The translations under genes were made by a program, and so were the position numbers. This document shows positions 21,877 to 34,249 of a DNA stretch of 64,000 nt, piece after piece. The number at the start of each line of letters is the position of its first letter. Positions within the stretch are counted from its first letter, which is position 1. Source of the stretch: Hydrangea macrophylla (lineage: Eukaryota; Streptophyta; Magnoliopsida; Cornales; Hydrangeaceae); the NCBI GenBank assembly GCA_033977485.1, contig CM066993.1, positions 31,610,001-31,674,000 of the forward strand, written 5' to 3'. The notes under the pieces were generated by a model, which did not search any database, had not been told where the DNA came from, and saw only the letters and a program-made list of their open reading frames with translations.

Positions 21877-23370
21877 TGTTAGAAAAACAGGTTTAAATGG
21901 AAAGTTTAAACGCGCAGCGGAAAAATCAAGTTATGAAACTTTATTGGCATGCCCGGATCTACTACTCGTCAATTCTACATATGCGCACAAGAGGGGACAC
22001 GAGTTATACCTTAGTGTCTTGAACCCAATTCTGATCTTCAACTTCCAGCAGCCTCCACTAGATGATCTTCACCCTTATGACTCCTGCGGATGCCTGCCAG
22101 AAAGACTAGGGTTGGTGGGAACCCTAATGGAGAGGATAGAGAAGGTTTTGGGACTCCAAAACAGTTTCTGCAGCTTCTGACGTTCAAAACGACGAACAAC
22201 CTTTTCCAGAACGCAGCTGCCCTATTTATAGATTCCCAGAACCGACCTAGACTTCGAGCGATCGAAGTGCCTTCGATCGATCGAACATTCGATCGATCGA
22301 ACCATCTTCGATCGATCGAACCTGCAGACTTCAATCGATCGAGACATCTTCGATCGATCGAACCTGTCTGGACATCATCCTCAAGCATCTTTCCAAGCAT
22401 CCTTGCGGAGCTAAGAGTGGGACCTCCTAGGCTCTTTATTGTTGGCTCAGACCAGTTTGTTAATTACCATGACCAAACTCTTTGATCAGCAAACTAACTA
22501 ACTGGTCAGTTAAAGTTTACTCCACTATAAAACGATAACTGAACTCCAACGCAAAAGAACATATCCGAAGCGATAACTAGACTTGTATGTTGTACTAATG
22601 TCCCTCTACCGTCAGCATTCGTAATCATATTCAGGTAATCGGATAACTGTTACTGTCAACCTGAATCATGATTACTTCTTGTATTCCTTGAGTCCCATTC
22701 ACCCTTCATGATTACCAAACATGTTGATAACTCTTATCAACAAGACTGCAGTACTCAGTAATCGACTTGGTGACATTCTCAAGGGAATGCTTACTCTGAA
22801 ACAGAGGGTAGATTCTATCTTGACAATATATGTTCACAACCCTATGAATATGACATACCCAAGATACCCAGGTGTTGATCTTTTATAGACCTCACTGATT
22901 GGTAAATCAAAGCAGTCATATCCACAGTCTGTGTTCATAATCGTCTCAAGATTGAGAACACGTACCTTATACAAGTTATGAGTTCCTATTGACTGTTTGA
23001 CAGTCTTAAGCGTCAATAGGAAACTCAGGTCCGTCAATGCACTATAAGCACTAGCATATCAACTAAGAGCTACACTCTAGTGATTGAGATTAATCACTCC
23101 ATCCAATGGTAGTTAATTATGCTACAGTGTAGACTTGATGAGGTATCCAGTCTCATCATCCACTGTGACACATTCTAAGTATTAAAGAATAGTAATTCGT
23201 ATCTCACTTGTGTGCATCTCATACACACACGAATTACTTACTATAATACTTAAGGATTAACAATCATCTCATGAAAAGAACATACACAATAAAATGTAAA
23301 GCTGATATCCATATATTAAAATGTCAATGTCTCATACAGAAAGTAATGGTTTGAGGGCACAAACCCAACA
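21877..23370 (-). repeat. 3' LTR of the young copia element
   Basis: The 1494-bp LTR contains a TATA box (minus strand, 22220-22231) and, just upstream of it in transcription order, an array of TTCGATCGATCGAA palindromes at 22257-22363. Confidence 0.93.
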
Positions 23371-23384
23371 AACTCCCACTTGCA
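23371..23384 (-). promoter_or_regulatory. Polypurine tract of the young copia element
   Basis: On the minus strand GCAAGTGGGAGTT directly precedes the 3' LTR. Confidence 0.75.
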
Positions 23385-23385
23385 C

Positions 23386-26300
23386 TCATAACCATTCAGA
23401 ACTACATCTAAGACCTAGACTATCTAGATGACGATCAAAGACCTTCTGTGGCAAGGCCTTTGTAAACGGATCAGCAAGATTGTCAGCTGTGGCAATCTTG
23501 GTGACAGTCACATCTCCACGTTGAACAATATCTCGGATAAGATGATATTTCCGCTCTACGTGCTTTCCCTTTCCGTGGTTCCTTGGCTCCTTGGACTGAG
23601 CCACTGCCCCACTATTATCACAATAAAGCGTAATAGGCGACAGCGACGCTGGTACCACCTCGAGTTCCATAAGGAACTTCTTGAGCCAAACAGCTTCCTT
23701 TGCGGCTTCACAAGCAGCCACATACTCAGCTTCTGTAGTTGAGTCTGCAATGCATTTCTACTTAATGCTCCTCCAACTGATAGCACCACCTCCCATGGTA
23801 AAGAGATGACCGGACGTCGACTTCCTCGAATCTTTATCTGACATAAAGTCAGAGTCAGTGTATCCCACTGGAATTAACTCACTACCACCGTACATAAGCA
23901 TGTAATCTTTAGTTCTTCTCAAGTACTTAAGAATGTGCTTAACGGCTGTCCAGTGCTCTGGACCCGGATTCGACTGATATCTGCTAACCATGCCAACAGC
24001 AAAGCAGATATCTGGTTTAGTGCATAACATCGCATACATGAGACTTCCCACTGCAGAAGCATAGGGAACTCCTGTCATGCGATTCCTCTCCTCCTGTGTC
24101 TTTGGACACTGGTCCTTGGAGAACGCTAAACCATGCCTGAAAGGTAACAAACCTTTCTTCGAATTATCCATTGAAAACCTAGTTAGCACCTTATCGATAT
24201 AACCAGCTTGAGATAATCCCATTATCTTTCGCTTGCGATCCCGAAAGAGCTTTATCCCAAGAATATAGCTCGCCTCTCCTAGATCCTTCATATCGAAAGT
24301 ACTAGCTAGCCAAACCTTGACCGTTGACAATGCCGCTACATCATTTCCAATGAGTAGAATGTCGTCAACGTAAAGCACAAGAAAAGCCACCACTTTCCCT
24401 TCACTCTTCTTGTATACACAAGGTTCATCCAGATTCTGTATGAAACCAAACGATTTGACTGCTTGGTCAAATCGTATGTTCCAACTTCTGGATGCCTGCT
24501 TAAGCCCATAAATGGACTTTTGCAACTTGCATACCAAGTTATCTTTCCGACCAGCTATGAACCCTTCTGGTTGTTGCATATAGATGTCCTCCTCAAGATT
24601 GCCATTCAAGAATGCAGTCTTGACGTCCATCTGCCAGATCTCAAAATCTAGGCATGCAGCAACGGATAAGAGTATTCTGATGGACTTGAGCATGGCCACC
24701 GGCGAGAAGGTTTCCTCATAGTCAATGCCCTCCCTCTGAGTATAACCTTTCGCAACAAGCCTTGCCTTAAAGGTCTCAACCATTCCATCAGATCCTCTTT
24801 TCCTCTTGTAGACCCACTTACAGCCAATGGGTTTAATATTGGCTGGAAGTTCTACAAGATCCCAGACCTGATTAGAATCCATAGATTCCAATTCAGCCTT
24901 CATAGCTTTAACCCAATGAGCTGAATCAACATCAGCCATTGCCTCTTCGTATGTGGTAGGATCAGATTCAGATTCTATGGAGACAGCTTCAAAAACTTCT
25001 CCTAAGAACATGTATCTATCAGGCTGGCTGATAATCCTCCCACTACGACGAGGTACTGGTGCGGAAATAGGTGAAGAAGTGGTGTTTTCCTGATTTACAT
25101 CGTTATTAACTACGGGTTGGACTGAGGGCTCTCCTTCTATCTCTCTAAGATCTATCCTTCCCTTAGGTTTATGGTTCATGATATAATCATCCTCCAAGAA
25201 AATAGCATTCGTACTGACGAACACCTTCTGTTCTCTTGGATCATAAAAATACCATCCATAAGTACCCTTTGGATACCCCACGAAGTAACATACTTCCGCT
25301 CTAGAATCCAACTTGCTCATCTTTCCTTTTAGCACATGTGCCGGACATCCCCATATCCTGAGATGTTGCAAAGAAGGCTTGCGCCCAATCCACATCTCTC
25401 GTGGTGTCCTGGGAACAGATTTGCTTGGTACTAGATTTAGTATGTAAGCAGCGGTTTCCAAAGCATAACCCCAAAGAAATAAAGGTAACTCAGAATAACT
25501 CATCATTGACCTAGTCATGTCTAAAAGAGTCCGATTCCTTCTCTCCGCTACACCATTTTGCTGAGGCGTGCCAGGTGCAGTCAACTGTGACAGAATCCCA
25601 TTCTGTACGAGGTGATCAATAAATTCATTAGAGAGGTACTCGCCACCTCGATCAGATCGAATGGCCTTGATATGTGTGCCCAATTGCTTCTCCACTTCAG
25701 CCCTAAACTCTTTGAACTTTTCAAAGGCTTCAGACTTGTGCTGCATTAGGTACACATATCCATACCTAGAGTGGTCATCAGTAAATGTTATGAAATACTC
25801 ATAACCACCCCTTGCTCTAATATTTATTGGTCCACACACATCAGTATGAACTAATTCCAACAATGCATTGGTTCTATTGCCCTTTGCAGGGAAGGACCTT
25901 TTGGTCATCTTACCCTCTAAACAAGACTCGCAGACTTCTATTGGTTCGAGAACCAAATCGCCTAAGACCCCTTCTTTGACTAGTCTGCCAATCCTATTTA
26001 GATTGATATGACCAAGCCTCATATGCCAAAGCTTTGTTGGATTAGTGGAAGGTCTCTTTCTTTTAGATGGTACAGTTACCACTGAGTTATTAAGTTCCAT
26101 ACAAGAATCTTTAGAAATATTGGGAGTAATCACATACAAACCATTTGATTTAACACCAGAACATATAAAAGAACTATTTCTTTTAATCACAACTTCAGTT
26201 CCAAAATTAAAAGAATAACCATTATTCGATAAATTAGAAACTGAAATTAAATTACGTCTCATTGAAGGAACGTAAAGTACATCTGATAAAATCAAAACTT

Positions 26301-27375
26301 TATTGTCTAGAAATTCTAAAACTACGACTCCTATAGCAACCGCAGAAACGGTTGCGCTAGAACCTAGAGTAAGTACGATTTCCCCATCACTGCACTTCCT
26401 GGTTGATCTGAACCCCTGCAATGAATTACAGATATGGTTAGTCGCACCAGAATCAATGCACCAAGTGTTTGAAGTATCCGTTATAAAACTTACTTCAATC
26501 ACATGTGATTCAATCATACCTTGAACTCTTGTAGCTAAGAATTCTGGACAGTTCCTCTTCCAGTGGCCCTTCTCACCGCATTGGAAACACTTTCCTTTGC
26601 CTTGGCCACCCACCTTCCCTTTGCCCTTACCTTTTCCCTTAGATTTTGCAATCTTAGGGACTGGTCCAACACTTGAACCACCAGTGCTAGCCTTCTTCTT
26701 CCCTTTCTTTCCTTTCGGCATAGATCGGGAAGAGGAAGCGCTTTTCTCAACGTTTAAAACGCTGCCCCCAGGTTTGATCACCCCTTCCGCTGCCAATAAA
26801 GAGCTCATCAATTCGCTCATTGAAAAATCTATTTTATTCATATTATAATTCAGTTTAAATTGAGCGAATGATGGCGACAGCGTATTGAGGATCATATCAA
26901 CTTGGGTCTGTGCATCGATGTTGGCACCTAGGGTCTCCAGCTCGTTTAAATAACCAATCATTTTCAAAACATGTTCTTTGACTGGAGTCCCTTCCGACAT
27001 CTTAGCACTCATTATCTTCTGCATAGCTACCTGTCTGGCAGGCCTGCCATGCTCCCCAAACATCTTTTTCAGGGATTCGATAATGTCACTGGCGGAATTG
27101 TTCGACTGGTATTGGTGTTGTAACACATTAGCCATAGAAGCCAATATGTAACAACGAGCCATCCCATTCGACTTTTTCCATTTATCGAACTCGCGTCTAG
27201 CAGCAGCCGAAGCATTTGCAGCGGGTTCTTCGGGGCATGGGGTGGTGAGGACATATATGTGATCCTCCGCAGTTAACACGATGTCAAGATTACGTTTCCA
27301 TTCAGTGTAGTTGTTTCCAGTTAACTTGTTTTGAGTGAGTATGGTGGCAAGTGGACTAAATGCAGATCCAGACAT
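23386..27375 (-). pseudogene. copia gag-pol polyprotein, intact except one TAG
   Basis: One frame of 1330 codons starts at 27375 ([12 protein letters not shown]) and ends at 23386. In order: Gag (residues ~1-250), a Lys/Gly-rich linker, CCHC knuckle [14 protein letters not shown] (~262), protease CIDSGATNH (~306), GAG-pre-integrase, integrase core (HTDVCGP ~511; [18 protein letters not shown]), RT ([15 protein letters not shown] ~1004) and RNase H (~1165-1325). The only break is TAG at 23760-23758, codon 1206, inside RNase H, where relatives have Gln; CAG to TAG is one transition. The frame resumes unchanged (CIADSTTEAEY). The protein would lose the last ~124 residues of RNase H. With near-identical LTRs the stop may postdate insertion, or the parent was helped in trans. 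Confidence 0.93.
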
Positions 27376-29052
27376 TATGATTTACTGAAAAATCAAAACA
27401 AAATAAATGTGGATATCAGAATTTGACAGTTTGAAATAAAAGAATCCTTTTAAAACTCTTATTTTAAAACTAAGTCGCCGGAATATCGAAACGAAAGAAT
27501 AAAGCCTCCGTGTGGTGGTCAATGTTCGATCTTTCAATTTATCATAACTTATCCGCTATGCAACTCTTGCAAAACAAGTTATGACTTCCGAACCTATTTG
27601 ATCTCTAAGTTTCTGAATAATGCCCCGTGTGGGATCCCTTATCCATAGCTTAGCTAGTGTGTACCATTAACTAGGATCCAATCACAACCGTCTCAAGTAG
27701 TGCCTCCGTATGGTGGTCACCCTCTAACACGTCTGATTGATCCTTATCAAAAGAAGTTCACATCTAGTAACCAATGAGTAATGCATCCTCCGTATGGAAT
27801 GATAACCCCTGGCGAGGTGACACAGAATGCATCACTCATCTTACAGTGAACCATTAATGGAAGATCGTGGGTGTAATTAATAAGACCCTCTCCCACTAGA
27901 TTTAGTAAAAAAGGATTTTGCTTTTTGAGAAAATCTGTTTCTACACACTTCCCATAAACATCTAATGTTTACTAATGTGTTGAAAACGGTTTTTGAATTT
28001 TATTTTAGAAAACTTGTTTTGCGTGCATGCAACAATGTATTGTACGCCAATCACAAACAAAGCACATAAAACAAAAAACTAAAATGAAATAAAAGACATC
28101 CAAACGATGCCTCTATCTCCCATGGCTCTATCTCCATAGAACCTGCTTTTGGTTTGATCGCCTCCAGCTCCATCTTCATGGACAACGGCTCCTTGCTCCA
28201 TCTTCATGGATATTCTAATTCTATTACATTGAACCTATGCCTCTTTTGAAGCTTACAATTTATCTAGAAATAGAAATAGCAACAACAAAATAAAAGGCTA
28301 GGGAAACCGGTGCGACTTTCCTTTTCGTAGGATTGAAGTCGCAGCGCCCTTTACATATGCCTTAAAACCAAACCAAACTTAAAATAACACACCAATCTAA
28401 AAACATTCAAACACAAAATTAAATGCTCTTGGCGCCATAGGAGATAGCGACTAATCTTTTGCTGCAAAAGGTTAGTTGAACACACATCCACGCATATATA
28501 TAACAAAATATAACTATTGGAACCCTTAATTGATTCACACAGTATATAAACTCTTTACATACTGAATTAGAACTCAAAACAGCATCTAACTTCTCTGTCA
28601 TAGTTCGATCGATCGAAGACCGTTCGATCGCTCGAACCTTCGATCGATTGAACACTGTTCAATCGCTTGAACATTCTATTTCACAGAATGATTAAAAATT
28701 TTGCAGAATACGTTAAAATTAAACTTTTAATTTCAAAATACTTTTAAAACTGTGAAACAGAAAACCTGACAAAGAGTCTGTGTCGATCGATCGAACTCTA
28801 TTCGATCGCTCGAACAACAGAAGGTTTCGATCGATCGAAACCTGTTCGATTGCTCGAGTACAGAGCGTTCGATCGATCGAGACTACTTCGATCGATCGAA
28901 CCCATCTTGCATCCAATGCAATCACAGATTTGTATACTGCTGTGATAACACTGCAGAAACAGATCTGTGACGATGCAGTTTCGAAAACAGTTCTAAAATC
29001 AACATGCAAATCAAAATAGTGTTCCAAAAACCGCATCTATAGATCCAAACGA
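27376..29052 (-). other. Leader of the young copia element, with palindrome arrays
   Basis: A 1.68-kb untranslated leader lies between primer site and gag. Palindromic words of the TTCGATCGATCGAA / TTCGATCGCTCGAA type are clustered at 28604-28672 and 28783-28900. A GTATGGTGGTCA-like word recurs (27511, 27708) with imperfect spacing. No gene is seen. Confidence 0.75.
28604..28900. repeat. TTCGATCGATCGAA-type palindrome arrays in copia leader
   Basis: About ten perfect or one- to three-base-variant copies lie in two clusters (28604-28672 and 28783-28900). They resemble the cluster upstream of the TATA box in the LTR of the same element. Confidence 0.85.
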
Positions 29053-29069
29053 GCGTGGCTCTGATACCA
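29053..29069 (-). promoter_or_regulatory. Primer-binding site, initiator tRNA-Met (young copia)
   Basis: TGGTATCAGAGCCACGC on the minus strand begins two bases after the LTR end; its core is the standard plant initiator tRNA-Met primer site. Confidence 0.9.
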
Positions 29070-29414
29070 ATTGTTAGAAAAACAGGTTTAAATGGAAAGT
29101 TTAAACGCGCAGCGGAAAAATCAAGTTATGAAACTTTATTGGCATGCCCGGATCTACTACTCGTCAATTCTACATATGCGCACAAGAGGGGACACGAGTT
29201 ATACCTTAGTGTCTTGAACCCAATTCTGATCTTCAACTTCCAGCAGCCTCCACTAGATGATCTTCACCCTTATGACTCCTGCGGATGCCTGCCAGAAAGA
29301 CTAGGGTTGGTGGGAACCCTAATGGAGAGGATAGAGAAGGTTTTGGGACTCCAAAACAGTTTCTGCAGCTTCTGACGTTCAAAACGACGAACAACCTTTT
29401 CCAGAACGCAGCTG

Positions 29415-29426
29415 CCCTATTTATAG
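29415..29426 (-). promoter_or_regulatory. TATA box of the young copia LTR
   Basis: CTATAAATAGGG on the minus strand is a strong plant TATA box; transcription would start ~30 bases further, near 29385. Confidence 0.65.
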
Positions 29427-29451
29427 ATTCCCAGAACCGACCTAGACTTCG

Positions 29452-29558
29452 AGCGATCGAAGTGCCTTCGATCGATCGAACATTCGATCGATCGAACCAT
29501 CTTCGATCGATCGAACCTGCAGACTTCAATCGATCGAGACATCTTCGATCGATCGAAC
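29452..29558. repeat. TTCGATCGATCGAA palindrome array next to the copia TATA box
   Basis: Four perfect copies of the 14-bp palindrome and two variants lie within about 107 bases, immediately upstream of the TATA box on the minus strand. The other LTR has the same array at 22257-22363. Confidence 0.88.
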
Positions 29559-31576
29559 CTGTCTGGACATCATCCTCAAGCATCTTTCCAAGCATCCTTG
29601 CGGAGCTAAGAGTGGGACCTCCTAGGCTCTTTATTGTTGGCTCAGACCAGTTTGTTAATTACCATGACCAAACTCTTTGATCAGCAAACTAACTAACTGG
29701 TCAGTTAAAGTTACTCCACTATAAAACGATAACTGAACTCCAACGCAAAAGAACATATCCGAAGCGATAACTAGACTTGTATGTTGTACTAATGTCCCTC
29801 TACCGTCAGCATTCGTAATCATATTCAGGTAATCGGATAACTGTTACTGTCAACCTGAATCATGATTACTTCTTGTATTCCTTGAGTCCCATTCACCCTT
29901 CATGATTACCAAACATGTTGATAACTCTTATCAACAAGACTGCAGTACTCAGTAATCGACTTGGTGACATTCTCAAGGGAATGCTTACTCTGAAACAGAG
30001 GGTAGATTCTATCTTGACAATATATGTTCACAACCCTATGAATATGACATACCCAAGATACCCAGGTGTTGATCTTTTATAGACCTCACTGATTGGTAAA
30101 TCAAAGCAGTCATATCCACAGTCTGTGTTCATAATCGTCTCAAGATTGAGAACACGTACCTTATACAAGTTATGAGTTCCTATTGACTGTTTGACAGTCT
30201 TAAGCGTCAATAGGAAACTCAGGTCCGTCAATGCACTATAAGCACTAGCATATCAACTAAGAGCTACACTCTAGTGATTGAGATTAATCACTCCATCCAA
30301 TGGTAGTTAATTATGCTACAGTGTAGACTTGATGAGGTATCCAGTCTCATCATCCACTGTGACACATTCTAAGTATTAAAGAATAGTAATTCGTATCTCA
30401 CTTGTGTGCATCTCATACACACACGAATTACTTACTATAATACTTAAGGATTAACAATCATCTCATGAAAAGAACATACACAATAAAATGTAAAGCTGAT
30501 ATCCATATATTAAAATGTCAATGTCTCATACAGAAAGTAATGGTTTGAGGGCACAAACCCAACACTAGTAGTTGTAAAATTTTACTTTTATGTAATTGAT
30601 GATTTTATGTTCAAAAAATATGTAGCAAAACTTTGTGTACTGTATTTCTTAAATTTAAAATATTTGTTTTCTTGTATGACCTTTGTCAATTTTTAGTAGT
30701 AAAATAGTCCTATTTAAATTTAGATTTAATATTTCTAGTCTAGTAGTACTTATAGTTGTCCCCTAAAATAGTTTGAAACTCCAAATTTCTAATTTTTATA
30801 GCAATATTTTTATTCACTAAAAAACAGATTTTGCGATTAAATGCCAGATTTCTTAGCCACGTAGTTGTTGTAATCACCTACCAAAGCCCCAAGCACACTA
30901 TATTTATATCTCACTCCAAAAGTATATTTGGATTTGGTTTGGCCTTATTTGTGTTCTTGGAGTTCAACCACTGTGACCCCACAAGAATCCAAAGTCAAAG
31001 GTTTAGTACTTTATTTTTGGTTCAGTATTTTCATTTATGTATATTTTATTAGCCTAGTTGTACTAAACTTTGCTATTTTGCAGATTCCACAAATTCAACA
31101 TCAGCTCATGTTAAGTAAAGAAAATAATATAATAATATTAGTTTCCATCATTACCTTAGTTTTATAGCTTTAGTTTTAATTGAGCAGTCACTGTTTACAC
31201 CTATTTAATTTATCTTTAAATTTTATTTGGAAGACAGTTTCAATTCTAAAATGGTAGGCTAAAACTTTAATTGGGGATATGTAATAAAAACTTAGAAACC
31301 ACAACTTCTGTGCACTAAACTTAAATGGGCAAATTTATCTAGATAGGTTATTTTTCCATTTATGGCCAAAAATATCTATGTATCTATAGTTTATGACCAT
31401 TTAACATGTTTATATACTATGGCTATATTAAGTACATATTTGAATTAAAAAGCCTAATTATGTGAATTGTCAAACTATGCCTTTTGTCATAAAAAATACC
31501 TAGCATACTCAAACAACTCATATGACAAAGTTAATATTTCAAATATGTGTTTATATATATTTCTATCCAATAATGG

Positions 31577-31677
31577 ATAGGCAATTGTGTAGTGGCAGAG
31601 TGGTGGGGACTGGACGCCGAATAACCCACGTCCGCGGCGGGGCACGGTTCGAACCTGGCTACTGCCCAATTGCCTAT
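31577..31677 (+). repeat. tRNA-like (SINE-type) module inside LTR, copy 2
   Basis: The counterpart of 3538-3638. Arms ATAGGCAATTG and CAATTGCCTAT pair perfectly over 11 bases; A box at 31593-31603 and B-box core at 31646-31655 are unchanged. Confidence 0.55.
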
Positions 31678-32302
31678 TTATTTTTCTTTAAACCAAACGA
31701 CGTCGTTTCATATCAAACCTGACACACTTGATATGACCCTGACTAGTGAAAGTTTATTTTTAAATAAAGAATGAATTTGCGATCTTAAATGCCAATGCTT
31801 TTCAAATGCACAAAAGTTGTGGGATTTAGTGTTGGTTTGCATATTCCCAATTCCTTTAAATCATTTCCCCTAGTTAATTAATATTTTCTGTTTTATAATA
31901 GTTTTGCTTAAAAATATGTATTATTTCCATATTTCGCTATTATTAAATCTAAAAAGTTTATCTCATAAAAATTTAGCTTTTATATATTTTTCTTTCTTTT
32001 CTTACTAGTATCTTAGTCAATTTATTTTGCACTGTGAAAATATTTACCATAAACTAACTAGGAAAAAATAGCTTTAATTACTTTTATTGCAAAACTATAA
32101 AAATTAGTAGTTTAGTAAAACCCCACAAAAATCCATCATCTTTTATTTTCTTTTTAGTGACAAAATAGTTATCTGCTTAACTTTATAAAATTTTATTCCG
32201 TTCCCTGTGGGTTCGACCTGGACTTCCAGAACTTTATTACTTGTACGATCACCTACACTTGGGTGTGATAAGAAAACGCGTCAATAGGATGTCGTCACCC
32301 CA

Positions 32303-32792
32303 TAAGATACCTCCACCCGTTCGGGGCTAACTGCCCGGGAGCTATCCCCAAGAAGATCAAAACGTCCCGAGCGACCGGATGGAGGGGGACACGAAGACCG
32401 GCCATGAAAGCGTCCTCGTATAAGGTAACAAAACCCATATAGTAAATATGAGCCCCGCCGGGGTGAACGGACAAAGAACTGTTATAAGGAATGGCGTACC
32501 TGTTCCTGATCCGATCAAAGTCCCCGGCGTGCAAGGCCGAGGGGATAAGCTCGCAGGTGAATGCTACCTCGGGAGCAGACTCCCTAGGCGCCTCATCACC
32601 AGAACCCCCGCGACACGGAGGTAACGGGGGCCTCTTGGTCAGATTCATCGCTGAATACTCGGGCTGGGATCCGGCCCTCGCTGTGATGATCAGAGGGGGA
32701 GCCTGAAGGTGGGTCTAAGCTGGTACGGGCGAGCCTGATCGGAGCATCTCACTCTCTGACTGGGAAGCTGAGTTGAAATCGGAATGTTCCAT
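32303..32792 (-). pseudogene. Antisense gene A of outer element, 5' part (exon 1a)
   Basis: The gene starts at 32792 (MEHSDFNSAS) and is cut at 32303 by the Athila-like insertion; it resumes at 1843. An in-frame TAG lies at 32717-32715. After it the frame runs through ESAPEVAFTCELIP, then LRVPLHPVARDVLIFLG and APGQLAPNGWRYLMG, the signature of the gypsy-type Transposase_28 family. The start is chosen because the frame from it stays in register through the stop and over the three predicted introns. GC content is much higher than in the inserted elements. Confidence 0.7.
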
Positions 32793-33779
32793 CTCTCGTA
32801 TTCCCGCGGGAGGGGGGAGAAGAAGGACGCGTCCTGAGTACGGGTCAGGGACTCCGAGCCGGACGTATAGAGCGGGAAGGACCGCTAACCTAAAGGGCAA
32901 AGAATAAAGAGTCTTTAACACCAAGTGGCACTCTCTCAAGACTACTCCGGAGCCACTCGATCGCTCTAACAACCCTAAAGTACCCCCTGCCCGGAAGAAG
33001 AAACAGAACCTGAAGAAGAAAAAGTCCCACTCTTGTTCTAACTTAAGGAGGTTCGCTCTCTCCAGTCTCGCTCAGGAAAAAGGAAAGAATGGGACAGAGA
33101 AAGAAGAAAAAGAAGAACTTACAAAGTTTGGCGCAGAAAAGGGGCTCGGGGCTCTTGCTCGGGATTGCTCTCGCTCTTAAGGCGTTCGATAGTCTAAACT
33201 CTGCAGTAAAGAGTTGAAGAAATGGGCAGAAGGCCTTTATATAGAAACCAGGGACGGCCCGGATCAAAGCAAATCCAACGGCCTATGCGTTTTCCCGCCC
33301 AAAATGGCAGACAGATGTCACCTCGGGCACGTGAAACGCTGCCTCAAGAGGCGCGTGCATTAAATGCACGATGAAGATGTTTTGGTTACCATGGAGATGG
33401 TTCGGTTACTCTCAAGCTGGTCTCGTTGGATCCTGACGAGACCAATGACCGGCTGACACGTGGCATAACAAGGGCCCGGGCTCACCCGGTCACCGCTCGG
33501 CCCGTACCCCGACTGTTGATCTCGACCAGTACCATCCGGCTAGGGTTTCGACCTATTACCGAACGGTTCGTCAGAGGCGGTCTTAATTTTGAAATCTGCA
33601 TCGGACGAAGTATCGGACCGGCTTGGGGAAACAAGCCATCATAGGTCGGGCATTGGCAATCACAAACGACACAGTTGAGGGAAAAAGGTGGCCTCAGAGG
33701 ACCTTCTTATTGATTGCAATATTTTGTACAACGGGGGGCAGTTGTAGTAGCCTCCCCGGCAAAAAAAAAAAAAAAATCT
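32793..33779 (-). promoter_or_regulatory. Upstream region of antisense gene A
   Basis: GC-rich DNA between the two antisense genes. It is visibly related to 37811-38335, upstream of gene B: CTCGGGCACGTGAAA and GACACGTGGCA words and an ATTAAATGC word occur in the same order. TTTATATAGA (minus-strand TATA candidate, 33235-33245) lies ~445 bases before the gene A start. CACGTG is a G-box core. It ends in a GGGGGGCAG tract like the one before the 3' LTR, and a poly-A/T run at 33761-33776. Confidence 0.45.
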
Positions 33780-34249
33780 TCAGGCATCTTTGCCCTTCAG
33801 AGCCTGAATCTCCTCCTCCAGGGCGGCTACCTTGGCCACCAGCTCTTTGACGGTGAGCTCCAGTGCATGAAAATCCACCTCCCGCATAACCGAGTCTGCA
33901 AGAGAGCGTTTTGCTTTTCCACCTCCTGCAGATGGCTTTCCAGATTGCCGAGGGAGAGCCCCGTCCAGGAGCTAGGCATATGAAGACCGGTGTGCACTTC
34001 CGGCCGACTCCTTTTCAATGGGGGCGGAGACTCTTCCTCAACCACTTTTCCTTTGCCCTTCCTGGTCAGGCCCGGTGGTGGAACAGTGTCCTCGGATGAG
34101 GATGAACTAGAGCTGGTGGTCAGAGCGATGGGTCCTTCAGATGTGGCAGCCTCTCTCATGGTGCGCGGGCCGGATGCCATGGACTGAGTGTAACAGCGCG
34201 ATCTGGAGGCAGCCGCTACAGGAGCTGCAAGGGGAGCTTCGCCGCCAAC

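Larger units (their letters stand above)
21877..30564 (-). mobile_element. Young Ty1/copia element, nearly intact
   Basis: The 8688-bp element on the minus strand has LTRs of 1494 and 1493 bp, TG...CA ends (TGTTAG...CCAACA) and a perfect TSD CTAGT (21872-21876, 30565-30569). By eye the LTRs differ only by one T in a short run (22512 region against 29709 region). Primer site, purine tract and a full gag-PR-IN-RT-RH frame are present, with a single in-frame stop. Integrase precedes RT, which is the copia order. It is the youngest member of the nest. Confidence 0.95.
29072..30564 (-). repeat. 5' LTR of the young copia element
   Basis: The 1493-bp promoter LTR. A TATA box (CTATAAATAGGG, minus strand, 29415-29426) has the palindrome array 29452-29558 starting about 26 bases upstream of it. 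Confidence 0.93.
1844..32297 (+). mobile_element. Athila-like Ty3/gypsy element with deleted pol, twice interrupted
   Basis: LTRs of about 2.41 kb (TGACAAAC...GTCGTCA) bound the element, with a perfect 5-bp TSD CCCCA at 1839-1843 and 32298-32302. A primer site of the tRNA-Asp type follows the 5' LTR and a purine tract precedes the 3' LTR. Gag is Athila-like. The internal region is only ~6.35 kb once the chromodomain element is removed, because protease, RT, RNase H and the integrase core are missing. The LTRs differ by roughly 2 percent in the stretches I compared. It disrupts antisense gene A of the outer element. It resembles TR-GAG type non-autonomous elements. Confidence 0.85.
21191..32297 (+). 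repeat. 3' LTR of the Athila-like element, split by copia
   Basis: The LTR parts are 21191-21876 and 30570-32297; removing the copia element and one TSD copy gives 2414 bp, against 2415 for the 5' LTR. It ends GTCGTCA followed by the TSD CCCCA. Confidence 0.88.

Noticed and set aside
22038..22485. Overlapping 120- and 131-codon frames in the copia LTRs
   Set aside because: Both run through palindrome arrays in U3 and are identical only because the LTRs are young.
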